From NCBI GenBank assembly GCA_964497585.1, contig CAZCDS010000075.1:1-30985 (forward strand): a stretch of 30,985 nt of DNA, written 5' to 3'. This stretch comes from CAZCDS01 sp964497585. GTDB lineage: Bacteria > Desulfobacterota > Desulfomonilia > Desulfomonilales > Desulfomonilaceae. A model generated the notes under the pieces. It did no database searches, was not told the DNA's origin, and was given only the letters and a program-made list of their open reading frames with translations. This document shows, one piece after another, positions 16,207 through 24,438 of this stretch (within the stretch, counting starts at the first letter, position 1; each line of letters begins with the position of its first letter). Both the position numbers and the translations under genes were made by a program.

Positions 16207-18279
16207 CTACTGCGACATCACCCTGTGTCGCCTACGGCGCCACCCGAAGGCAAGTGCTATGAAGCAGATCAAGGCCAGCATGACGGTTATTTCGGGCTCA
16301 GGCACTTTGCGTCCACCCGCCGCGTAGTTGGACACGTGCTTGGGCAGCGGCAGAGGCTGTTTCACGTCTTTGGCGGGCGTGGCTGTGTTGCGGACCATCT
16401 CGTGTACCGCAACAAATGAAGTGAAACGGGTGAGCATCCGGTAGTTGAGCCCCAATTGCGTCACCTGTTGCCGCGTGCCTTCATCGACGCGCCGCGGCGA
16501 GAAGTCAATGAGCCGGGATAGGCGTTTACGGGCCCACAAATAGGGCAAAGCACTGTTAGTCTCGGACGGGGTGTTCTGCGCAACCTCAATGGTTTGCTCG
16601 TACGGGCCACTGCTGGAGGTGCCTCGCAATCGAACAGTCCCCTGAGGAGCCCCCCGCCATTTCCCGCAGATCACAAGGGGTCGTTGCGCAAAGAGATCGG
16701 GTTGAACGGCCGGCTCGACATCGTACACGTCAAATGCACCGAAATCGATGCCAATGCCGGTGAGAACCGGCGCCTGGATATAGGTTTTGAACCGCTCAAC
16801 CGCAGACCCGGCCGCCTGTGGTTTCGTGACCACAAAGGGCTCACCCTGCCCTGCTCTGGCCATTCCTTCGATGAGGTAGCGATTCACGCTCGTGCCGATA
16901 CCGAAGGTGAATACGTTGGACCGATTCAGATTCTTCGCGATCAGGCTGAACACTTCCCGTTCCGCGGCAATGTATCCATCGGTGATCACCACGATGGTCC
17001 GAACGCTCCCTTCACTGCGCGGCAGAGCAAGCCCTTTCTTCAGGGCTCGGGAAAGTTCGGTGCCGCCGCCGCCCCTTTGCTCATCGATCATTCTCAGTGC
17101 CGTTGTGATATGTGCCGTGTCTGCGGGCACGGACCGAGGAGCCATTGTCCGAGCGGAGCCGGCAAAGAGGATCACGTTGAAGCTGTCGATCGGCCGCAGG
17201 CTTCCGATGAGACGCCGGACCACCTCCTTGGCCGTGTTCAGGGGAAAACCGATCATGGAGCCGGAAACGTCCAGCACAAAGATGTATTCCCGCGCGGGAA
17301 TGGAATCGGACGTTACCCGTTTAGGCGGCTGCATCATGAGCAGAAAGAAGTTCTCCTTGGCCTCCTGGTGGAGCATGAGTCCGGATTGAATCTGATCCCC
17401 GTTCAGGCGATACTCGAGGATGAAATCCCGATTCCCGCCATTGGTTTCGTTTTTCGCCAGTGTAATGCGTGCCTGGGACTTACCCTCCCAGATCACGTCG
17501 GTGGCGTGGGTGGTACAAGCCACCTTGCCGATGGGCATGCCCGCGGCCAAGGTCACCTCCATGGCAAATCGGCTCGTGGGTTCTTTGTCTTCGGTCAGAT
17601 AAGGATTCTTGAGCCACTGGTGGTGATCCGCCGCGCCGGCTGCGTGGATCGTGGAATAGCGCGGGCCCACTACCGTGGGAAAAACGAATGCGTATTTGCC
17701 CCCTTCCGGGACGAGTAACTCGCTGTAGTGAAGTTCCACGGACACCGACTCGCCCGGCATGATATTAGCCACGTTCATGGAAAATACATTGGGGCGCTGT
17801 TGTTCGAGCAGGGATGCGCTCTTACCGGCCGCCTTGGCCTTCTCAAAAGTCTTCTTGGCCACCTGGCGCTCTTTGATCTGGGCCACGACCACATCTTCGC
17901 CCACGGTCATGCGCATACCGTGTACAGCGGCCCGGGTGGAAGCCGGGAAGATGTAATGGGCATTGATCGGCTGATTGCCCGTGTTGGCGTATTGCTGGGT
18001 CACCTTTACATCGGCTATCACGCCGCTGATGGTGGCGTTCACCGAGGTCCACTTCAACGGGAAGCACTCCTGTCCCTCCGCTCCGCCTTCAACAAAGAAA
18101 TAGGGTGAAAGGGTTTTGGGCGCACTATCGCCCTCTGCTGGAGCTGCAACGGGTATCACCAAACCTACGCAACAGACGACGCTGAAGATCAGCACCCTGA
18201 TTGCAGTTTCCCCGGGGGTACGCGAGATGCGGAAGATGGACAGGACATTCTCGCCGTGGGGGTTCGTCCGTACTCTCAT
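16207..18279 (-). CDS. VIT and VWA domain protein with PEP-CTERM sorting signal
   Basis: This 690-residue exported protein has an N-terminal hydrophobic signal (about residues 26-48). It is followed by a VIT domain (about 55-190, including VTQQYANTGNQPINAHYIFP and the KAAGKSASLLEQQRPNVF turn) and a VWA domain (about 330-500). The VWA metal site is intact: DVSGS (Asp337, Ser339, Ser341), Thr407 and Asp434 in VITDGY. The C-terminus is VPEPE (659-663), then a hydrophobic helix (about 664-679), then RRRRHR, which is a textbook PEP-CTERM signal. GAGGAGGAGAAG before the ATG is strong. VIT/VWA proteins with sorting signals are known beside sortases or exosortases in other lineages. Here the exosortase follows directly, so this is probably its dedicated substrate, an envelope adhesion or matrix protein. 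Confidence 0.92.
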   Translation of the reverse strand: MRVRTNPHGENVLSIFRISRTPGETAIRVLIFSVVCCVGLVIPVAAPAEGDSAPKTLSPYFFVEGGAEGQECFPLKWTSVNATISGVIADVKVTQQYANTGNQPINAHYIFPASTRAAVHGMRMTVGEDVVVAQIKERQVAKKTFEKAKAAGKSASLLEQQRPNVFSMNVANIMPGESVSVELHYSELLVPEGGKYAFVFPTVVGPRYSTIHAAGAADHHQWLKNPYLTEDKEPTSRFAMEVTLAAGMPIGKVACTTHATDVIWEGKSQARITLAKNETNGGNRDFILEYRLNGDQIQSGLMLHQEAKENFFLLMMQPPKRVTSDSIPAREYIFVLDVSGSMIGFPLNTAKEVVRRLIGSLRPIDSFNVILFAGSARTMAPRSVPADTAHITTALRMIDEQRGGGGTELSRALKKGLALPRSEGSVRTIVVITDGYIAAEREVFSLIAKNLNRSNVFTFGIGTSVNRYLIEGMARAGQGEPFVVTKPQAAGSAVERFKTYIQAPVLTGIGIDFGAFDVYDVEPAVQPDLFAQRPLVICGKWRGAPQGTVRLRGTSSSGPYEQTIEVAQNTPSETNSALPYLWARKRLSRLIDFSPRRVDEGTRQQVTQLGLNYRMLTRFTSFVAVHEMVRNTATPAKDVKQPLPLPKHVSNYAAGGRKVPEPEITVMLALICFIALAFGWRRRRHRVMSQ

Positions 18280-18794
18280 GATACTTCTCCTCCTCTATCG
18301 ATGCGCGCGTCTCCACACGTGCACCGCCCCAATGAAAAGAGCTTTGTCTTCGGTGGGATCAATCGGAGAAAGGATGGCGCCCCTATCCCCAACAGAGCTT
18401 GTGCTGTCGAGTCTGATGCACAAGACAACGAAAATGGATTTTGGTTTCGTCATCTTTCTCGCGTCCCCATAACCTACGACTCTTGGTTCGCAAGGGATGC
18501 CGGTCTCCGAGTCCCTTACAAGAAGGTTAACCGGTGACTGTGCAACAGTGATGGAGGAGATGAGGAAAAACGTTGGCAATTCTGTGCAGGAAGCGTGCAA
18601 GACGCCAGGACAGAAGAATGAACAACAGAGGAGCTCTCAACCACGAAGAGTTGAGGAAGAGTGTAGTAAAGATATCTCAGCCACAGACGCGCAAAGGTAC
18701 GAAGAAGGACGGAAATTTCCTTTCGGCCTCCTACCCCGGAGGTGTTGTCTTCTTCGTCCTCGGACGCGGGTGCCTCATTGTTCGGCTAGAGTCT
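18280..18794. other. 515-base gap with no supported gene
   Basis: Open frames here are short, lack a ribosome binding site or family motifs, and look like chance. The best is a 52-codon minus-strand frame starting MTKPKSIFVVLC and ending near 18295, which I do not call. Small hairpins are CTCAAC/GTTGAG at 18636-18655 and CCTCC/GGAGG at 18727-18742. The promoter of the VIT/VWA gene should be in this gap but I could not pick one. Confidence 0.4.
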
Positions 18795-20576
18795 CTATGG
18801 TATGGGGTCACAGGCGGAACTTGGGAGTGGGAGAACCGGGTCGGGCGGGTCAACCTTTTCCTTCGCTCCGTGGGCCCTGAGGAGATCAGCGATTTTCTTG
18901 CGGCGTTTCTGCAGCGCGATCTTCAAGGCAGTCTCGCCAGCGTTATTTGTGGCATTGACATAAGCTCCATTGGCCAGAAGGATTTTCACAACTTCGGCGT
19001 GCCCCGCCCACGCGGCACTCATGAGAGCCGTGAAGCCGTACCTAGTGGCCGCGTTGATTTCAGCGCCGCTTTTCAGAAGTACCTTGACTGCTTCTCCGCG
19101 ACCTCGTTCGGCAGCTCTCATCAGAACCGGGGTTTCATAGTAGTTCTCCGTATTGACGGGAACGCCTTTCCTTATGAGGTGCCGGATTCCTTCGACGTCA
19201 CCTATGGCAGCCGCAACGGCAAGGGTCTCTTCAGCCCCCCTGTCCTTGAGCAGTTTGGCTACTTTCGAGTGACCTCGCTCCACGGCGTCCAACAGGGCCG
19301 TGGCGCCAGTCTTGTCCTTTGCATTGAGATCAGCGCCCTCCTCCAAAAGTAGTTTGACGATCTCCAGATGCCCACTCCCTGAAGCCATCATCAATGGCGT
19401 CCGGCCACAGTTGTGCTTGGCATTGACATCAGCGCCCTTCCCGAGAAGCAGTTTGACCACCTCCATGTGACCGTTCTCCGCGGCGTACATCAAAGCCGTT
19501 CCGCCCCAGCCTGTACCAGTATCATCGACCCCATCGGTATTCGCCCCACTGTCCAAGAGCAGTTTCACCATTTCCGCGTCACCACGGGTTGCGGCTCCGA
19601 TCAGTGCTCTGTCACCGAGGAGTGAGGATGCGTTGACATCAGCACCTCTGTCCACAAGAAGCTTCACCACGTCCAAACGGCCGTTCAACGCAGCGGTCAT
19701 AAGAGCTGTCCAGCCCGTGTCGTCCTTCGCATTGACCTCGGCGCCGTTCTCCAGAAGCAGCTTGACAACTTCTCCGTGACCCCGTTCGGCAGCCCTAATC
19801 AGTGCCGGGGTTTCATAGCGGCTCTTCGCGTTGACAGGGACGCCTTTCTCTAGAAGATGCCTCACTGTCTCAACGTCACCCATGGCAGCGGCAATTGCCA
19901 GGCTCTTTTCAGCTCCCCTGTCCACAAGCAGTTTTGCCAGTTTCGAGTGACGTCTCTCCAGGGCATTCAAGAGCGCGGTGGCGCCCGTACCGTCCGTTGC
20001 ATTGGGATCGGCACCTTTGTCGAGAAGCAGTTTCGCTATCTCCAGGCGGCCGCTCCCTGAGGCAGCCATTAGTGGAGTCCGGCCTGACTTGTGGCTGACA
20101 TTGACATCAGCCCTCTTCTCAAGAAGGAGTCTGACCATTTCTATGTCACCGCAGCCCGCAACGTACATAAGCGCGGTCCCACCATGGCCCAGATCGATGC
20201 CACCCACTCCATCGGTACTCGCTCCGTGGTCCAAAAGGAGCTGTACCATTTGAGCGCGACAATGCTCGGCCGCCTCAATCAACGCTGTAGTGCCGTGCAC
20301 CGAGGCCGCGTTAACGTCGGCTCCCTTCTCCAGGAGCAGTCGGACGATTTTGAAGTAGCCTCCCCTGGCTGCGAGCACCAATGCGGTCGAGCCATCCGAC
20401 ACCCGCTTTGCATTGACGTCGGCCCCACTGGCCAGCGAATACTTGACCTGAGCCAGATCTCCACGCTCCGCAGCGTTCATGAGTCGCTCTTCCCGAGGGC
20501 TGCGGGCGTTTGCCACTCCAAGCCATGGCAGGAGGGCCAAAGTCACAGCCAAGGCCGCTACCCATTTCGTGATCAT
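18795..20576 (-). CDS. secreted ankyrin-repeat protein (paralog 1)
   Basis: This 593-residue protein has a signal peptide (MITKWVAALAVTLALLPWLG, then VANA) and about 16 ankyrin repeats over residues 28-575, ending with a short Pro-rich tail (VDPPDPVLPLPSS). Repeats carry the usual GxTALxxAAxxGHxEVVKLLLxxGADVNA pattern. A block of 226 residues occurs twice in tandem. Its first 190 or so bases are nearly identical to those of the neighbouring ankyrin gene. The start is unsettled: ATG 20576 has no ribosome binding site, while GAGGAG stands correctly spaced before an ACG at 20597 where the paralog has ATG. Ankyrin repeats bind proteins; being exported, it probably binds partners in the periplasm or outside the cell. 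The partner is unknown. Confidence 0.85.
   Translation of the reverse strand: MITKWVAALAVTLALLPWLGVANARSPREERLMNAAERGDLAQVKYSLASGADVNAKRVSDGSTALVLAARGGYFKIVRLLLEKGADVNAASVHGTTALIEAAEHCRAQMVQLLLDHGASTDGVGGIDLGHGGTALMYVAGCGDIEMVRLLLEKRADVNVSHKSGRTPLMAASGSGRLEIAKLLLDKGADPNATDGTGATALLNALERRHSKLAKLLVDRGAEKSLAIAAAMGDVETVRHLLEKGVPVNAKSRYETPALIRAAERGHGEVVKLLLENGAEVNAKDDTGWTALMTAALNGRLDVVKLLVDRGADVNASSLLGDRALIGAATRGDAEMVKLLLDSGANTDGVDDTGTGWGGTALMYAAENGHMEVVKLLLGKGADVNAKHNCGRTPLMMASGSGHLEIVKLLLEEGADLNAKDKTGATALLDAVERGHSKVAKLLKDRGAEETLAVAAAIGDVEGIRHLIRKGVPVNTENYYETPVLMRAAERGRGEAVKVLLKSGAEINAATRYGFTALMSAAWAGHAEVVKILLANGAYVNATNNAGETALKIALQKRRKKIADLLRAHGAKEKVDPPDPVLPLPSSACDPIP
18945..20300 (-). repeat. tandem duplication of a 678-bp multi-ankyrin block
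   Basis: The coding stretch 19623-20300 and the stretch 18945-19622 encode two diverged copies of the same 226-residue unit of about seven ankyrin repeats. Landmarks keep the same spacing in both copies: the unusual TDGV insertion, SGRTPLM/CGRTPLM, TGATALL, the irregular LAxAAAxGDVE repeat, and YETPxLxRAAERG. All are exactly 226 residues apart. Confidence 0.85.
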
Positions 20577-20620
20577 GGGAACGGTTTCGGTTCTCGTGGA
20601 GAGTCTCCTCTTCACGTAAG
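20410..20620 (-). repeat. 5' block shared with the upstream ankyrin paralog (copy 1)
   Basis: This stretch aligns without gaps to 22224-22434, offset 1814 bases. By eye I count about 15 mismatches in about 185 bases. It covers the signal peptide, the first ankyrin residues, and a few dozen bases before the start codon. Outside this block the two genes are much less alike. Confidence 0.8.
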
Positions 20621-20740
20621 AAGGGGGTCGCCCTCGCCTCCTACACAACTCCAAAGTCAGTGATGCACGATAGTCTTGCGGAATTCCCCTAGGATGAGTT
20701 CGCAGTCGGACCGGAGAACCTAAGGAGGCGGACTGGAGAG

Positions 20741-22411
20741 CTACTCGATTACCTTGACGCTCCGGCCGAACCTTTCTCCCTTTTCATGATGGTATTCCAC
20801 TTCCACTCTTTCTCCCACGGCCGGTCTACGAAAGGGGACGAATCTTGTTCTCAGGCCCACCTTTACCGGTATCACCTGGGACGATCCTCCGGTACGGACC
20901 TGTATTTCCAGGGTCTTCGGTGACGATGCCACGACCTCGCCTCGCACGAAATCATCCGTCAGCATATCGTCCGAACCCGTCTTTTCCGTAGTTGATTCTC
21001 CTGCCCCATGGGCCTTAAGGAGTCTCACGATCTCCTTGTGCCCTCCCTTTTTGGCTGATTGCAGTGCCGTGACTCCGTCCCAGGTCCCCGCTTGAACGTC
21101 GGCCCCTTTGTCGAGAAGGAGTTTCACCACGTTGATGTGTCCTTTTCCGGCCGCATCCATGAGCGCTGTTCGGCCGCCCTCATTCCTTTTATTGACATCC
21201 GTGCCTGTCTTGAGAAGCCGTTGCACCTCGCTTCCGTCGCCGAGCATGGCCGCTATGTTCAACGTCATTTCCGCCCCGTGCCTCCTGAGCAATCTCACAA
21301 TATCCGGGTGTCCCGACTTGGCCGCCCACACGAGGGGGGTGGAGCCGTCATCGCTCTTTCTGTTGACGTCTGCGCCCTTGTCCAAAAACTGTTTCACAAC
21401 ATCCAGCTTACCTTTCTCGACAGCGCCCTGCCAGGCGGTCCAATTCTCGTTGTCCTGCACATTCGGATCCGCGCCCTCGTCCAGTAGGAGTTTCACTACT
21501 TCAGCATGGCCATTCGCCGTAGCGCGCATAAGGGCCGTCCCTCCGTCCCTGTCCCTTGCATTAACCTCTGCGCTTTTCTTGAGAAGGACTTTCACAACGT
21601 CCGCGCGACCGCCGCGAGAGGCCCACATCAACGCAGTTCCGCCAAAAGAGTCCTTAGCCTTCGTATCAGCTCCTCTGGTCACAAGGAGCTTGGCCACATC
21701 CCCGTGACCTCCTTTTAGTGCGCTCATCAGCGCCGTGATACCGTCGGCGTTAGCCCTGTTGACGTTAGCCCCCTTGTCAAGCAGCAGTTTCACCACGTCC
21801 ACGCGACCGAAAGCGGCAGCACGATTCAGTACCGTGTCACCGTTTGCCAGCTTTGCATTGACGTCGGGTCCACTTTCTACAAGCACTTTTGCGATATCCC
21901 ACCGGCCTCGCATTGCAGCCCTTGTCAGCGGGGTCTCACCATCTTGACCGCGTACGTTGATGTTTGCGCCCTTCGCTATCAGAAGCCGAACAGGGTCCAC
22001 GCCCGGCAGAGAGAACGCAGCTTCAAGAGTCGGTGCGGCTCTTTGCGAGCCGAGGAGCTTCGCCACCTGCATGTGACCGTGTCGAACCACCTCCATTTGT
22101 GCCGATTGGAGTTGACTATGCCCTGCATTGACGCCAGCCCCCTTGTTCAGAAGCATTCGAACCAATCCGAGGTTACCGCCCGCTGCAGCCCTAGGCAGCG
22201 GGGTCCAGGCCACATCTTCCTCTGCATTGACGCCGTCGCCACTGGCCAGCCAATACTTGACCTGCACCAGATCTCCACGCTCCGCAGCGTTCATGAGTCG
22301 CTCTTCCCGAGGGGTGCGGGCGTTTGCCGCTCCAAGCCATGGCAGGAGGGCCAAAGTCACGACCAGGGCCGGTATCCATTTCGTGATCATGGGAATGGTT
22401 CCGGTTCTCAT
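20741..22411 (-). CDS. secreted ankyrin-repeat protein with C-terminal beta domain (paralog 2)
   Basis: This 556-residue protein begins MRTGTIPMITKW and has a signal peptide ending GAANA, nearly the same as paralog 1. About 13 ankyrin repeats follow. Unlike paralog 1 it ends in a 71-residue domain (DDFVRGEVVASSPKTLEIQV through VEYHHEKGERFGRSVKVIE) with alternating strands, resembling small OB-like beta barrels such as DUF5666; this likeness is by pattern only. An ATG at 22390 is a possible later start. The gene is 164 bases upstream of paralog 1 on the same strand, so they may be cotranscribed. The role is unknown, presumably extracytoplasmic protein binding. Confidence 0.86.
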   Translation of the reverse strand: MRTGTIPMITKWIPALVVTLALLPWLGAANARTPREERLMNAAERGDLVQVKYWLASGDGVNAEEDVAWTPLPRAAAGGNLGLVRMLLNKGAGVNAGHSQLQSAQMEVVRHGHMQVAKLLGSQRAAPTLEAAFSLPGVDPVRLLIAKGANINVRGQDGETPLTRAAMRGRWDIAKVLVESGPDVNAKLANGDTVLNRAAAFGRVDVVKLLLDKGANVNRANADGITALMSALKGGHGDVAKLLVTRGADTKAKDSFGGTALMWASRGGRADVVKVLLKKSAEVNARDRDGGTALMRATANGHAEVVKLLLDEGADPNVQDNENWTAWQGAVEKGKLDVVKQFLDKGADVNRKSDDGSTPLVWAAKSGHPDIVRLLRRHGAEMTLNIAAMLGDGSEVQRLLKTGTDVNKRNEGGRTALMDAAGKGHINVVKLLLDKGADVQAGTWDGVTALQSAKKGGHKEIVRLLKAHGAGESTTEKTGSDDMLTDDFVRGEVVASSPKTLEIQVRTGGSSQVIPVKVGLRTRFVPFRRPAVGERVEVEYHHEKGERFGRSVKVIE

Positions 22412-22434
22412 GCAGATTCTACTATTCAGATGAG
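22224..22434 (-). repeat. 5' block shared with the downstream ankyrin paralog (copy 2)
   Basis: This is the partner of the block at 20410-20620: same length, colinear and without gaps. It includes the signal peptide coding region and part of the leader, where this copy has ATG and the other has ACG. Confidence 0.8.
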
Positions 22435-22496
22435 AACTGCGGCTCTTGAGTCTTACCCGGGTCCAAGGGATCGGGCCGCCCGCTACGACTACGATT

Positions 22497-24179
22497 CTAG
22501 CCCCTGGAAAGCTTGGAGCGTCTGATGAGGTGTATGCGCCTGAGTTCCTTCCGCAGAGTCTTGCCCACAGCGCTCCTCGGCAGCTCATCAAGGAACTCTA
22601 CCTTTGCGGGAACCTGGTGCTCTTCGAGGTTCTTCTTGCAGTAGTCGATAATGTCGTTCGCTGTTGCGGATTCATCTTTCTTGAGGACCACGAACGCGGC
22701 GATCGATTCACCGCCGGCTCTGTCGGGAATCCCGATCACTCCTGCATCCAGCACCTTGGGGTGGGAAAAGAGTACCTCTTCCACTGCCCGCGGATAGATC
22801 CGCTCGGCAGGGGAAGAAATGATGTCCTTCTTCCTGTCAAACACGCTGAAATAGCCTTGCGAATCGACCGTGACGATGTCCCCGGTCAGGAGCCAACCGT
22901 CTCGGATGGCCTCAGCGGTCTCGCCGGGAAGGTTGACGTATCCTTTCATGACCTGCGGGCCTTTGACACACAGTTCACCCGGAACGTCGGGTTCGGTAAT
23001 CTCGATGGCATAGTTGTCCGGGTCGACGATCTTGGCATCGGTGCTCGGGAGCGGGAGACCGATGGTTCCCGGCTTTCTGATGCCGCCAAGGGGGTTGATG
23101 TGCGTGGTCGGGGATGATTCGGTGAGGCCGTAACCTTCGCAAATCTGGGCTGCAGAGAGTTTCTCGAATGCCCGGATTGTTTCCATGGGCAGAGGAGAGG
23201 CGCCGGAAAAGCAGGCCTCAAGAGACCTGAGGGAGTACTTGCGGAGACTGTGATCGTTCGCTACCGCGTTATACACGGCAGGCAGTGCAGGGACAAAGGT
23301 TGCCTTTGAACTGTCGATTGCCTTGAGAATGTTCTTCGGCTCGGGCAACGGAACGAGCGTGTCCGTGAAGCCGTAGAAGATCCCGACGTTCAGAGCACAG
23401 GTCAGACCGAATACGTGAAAGAAAGGCAGGCATCCGACCAGGATCTCCTTGCCGTCCGTGAAGTTCGGGAACCACGCGCGGATCTGCTGCACGTTGACCG
23501 AAAGGTTGCGATGCGACAGTTCCACCCCTTTGGAGCCGCCTGTAGTTCCGCTCGTGTACAGGATGCAGGCTGTGTCGTTCATGTCGACCCTCTCTGCCTT
23601 GCGTGCCCCGCCGGCCTTTTCCATGAGCGTTGTGAACTCATACACGTCCTCCGCTTCGGGAGTCTTCTGATGAAGTTGACTCTTCACCAAGGGAAAAAGC
23701 TTCTGCGCAAGGAAGGGAAGGTAATCACGAATATGGCAGGAGACGATCTTCTTGATTCCGGTCGACTTTCTCAGCCCGACCATTCTCGGCGTGAGCAGAT
23801 CCAGGCATATGAGGACCTCAGATCCTGCGTCGTTGAACTGCTGCTCCAGCGCTCGGTTGTGTGACCTGGGATTGTGCATGACCACAATCCCGCCTGCGCG
23901 CAGAACGCCATAGATTCCCACCACGGTCTGAATCAGGTTCGGCATGGCGAAGGAGACCTTCACGTCCGGCCCGACCCCGAGTTCTTTAAGGGCACCTGCA
24001 AAGGTGGAAACCATTTTGTCCAGTTCCCTAAAGGTCACCTGGGTTCCTTCAAACAACAGAGCGGCCCTATCGGGATACCTGGCCGCGGATCGGCTGAGCG
24101 CACTCGCCAAGGTGATCTCATCGACCCGAATGTGCAAAGGGACTCCGTCTACGTAGAACTCCTCCCAGATCCTTTCCAT
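22497..24179 (-). CDS. long-chain fatty acid--CoA ligase (AMP-forming)
   Basis: This 560-residue enzyme of the ANL superfamily activates a carboxylic acid with ATP and joins it to CoA. Motifs in order are the P-loop YTSGTTGGSKG (208-218), GYGLTESSPTT (349-359), the TGDI motif with its Asp (432-435), DRKKDII (hinge, about 448-454), and the catalytic Lys540 in AVGKTLRKEL. The overall layout and length fit FadD-like long-chain ligases. GGGGAG upstream supports ATG 24179. It lies 259 bases downstream of rnfB on the same strand, with a terminator-like hairpin between, so it may have its own promoter. In an anaerobe with ETF and Rnf it could feed beta-oxidation or, if the acid is aromatic, another pathway; the substrate is not certain. 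Confidence 0.93.
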   Translation of the reverse strand: MERIWEEFYVDGVPLHIRVDEITLASALSRSAARYPDRAALLFEGTQVTFRELDKMVSTFAGALKELGVGPDVKVSFAMPNLIQTVVGIYGVLRAGGIVVMHNPRSHNRALEQQFNDAGSEVLICLDLLTPRMVGLRKSTGIKKIVSCHIRDYLPFLAQKLFPLVKSQLHQKTPEAEDVYEFTTLMEKAGGARKAERVDMNDTACILYTSGTTGGSKGVELSHRNLSVNVQQIRAWFPNFTDGKEILVGCLPFFHVFGLTCALNVGIFYGFTDTLVPLPEPKNILKAIDSSKATFVPALPAVYNAVANDHSLRKYSLRSLEACFSGASPLPMETIRAFEKLSAAQICEGYGLTESSPTTHINPLGGIRKPGTIGLPLPSTDAKIVDPDNYAIEITEPDVPGELCVKGPQVMKGYVNLPGETAEAIRDGWLLTGDIVTVDSQGYFSVFDRKKDIISSPAERIYPRAVEEVLFSHPKVLDAGVIGIPDRAGGESIAAFVVLKKDESATANDIIDYCKKNLEEHQVPAKVEFLDELPRSAVGKTLRKELRRIHLIRRSKLSRG

Positions 24180-24372
24180 GGTTCTTACTCCCCGGCATGC
24201 CACGGTCTATGGGAACAGATAATCAAGCAACTGAGCCACTGTAACAAGTATCGCCGAGTCCTCGCTTGGGTGCAAGCAGAATTTCATTGCATATTCAAGC
24301 GAGTGCCTCCTTCATGCAGGGCTATCGTCGACAGAGCGCGGCTAAAGGGAGAGCGAGAGGTATCGTACAAAT

Positions 24373-24413
24373 GAAAAGGAGGCATGTGTGACCTCTCGTC
24401 GGCACCTGCCCCC
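24373..24413 (-). terminator. candidate rho-independent terminator of the rnf operon
   Basis: On the minus strand GGGGGCA (24407-24413) can pair with TGCCTCC (24378-24384), seven pairs with one G-U, and is followed by TTTTCATTT. It begins 26 bases after the rnfB stop codon. The loop of 22 bases is long, so confidence is moderate. Confidence 0.45.
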
Positions 24414-24438
24414 TTGAAGAACGGAGTCCTGACGATGT

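Noticed and set aside
16594..17718. Long plus-strand open frame of 374 codons opposite the VIT/VWA gene
   Set aside because: It is antisense to intact VIT and VWA domains and arises from high GC.
18295..18600. Minus-strand frame of 101 codons in the gap before the VIT/VWA gene
   Set aside because: No signal peptide, domain or good ribosome binding site; a chance frame cannot be excluded.
18945..22300. Regular DNA repeats suggesting a CRISPR array
   Set aside because: The period follows ankyrin repeats of about 99 bases in coding frame, with no constant repeat and spacer pattern.
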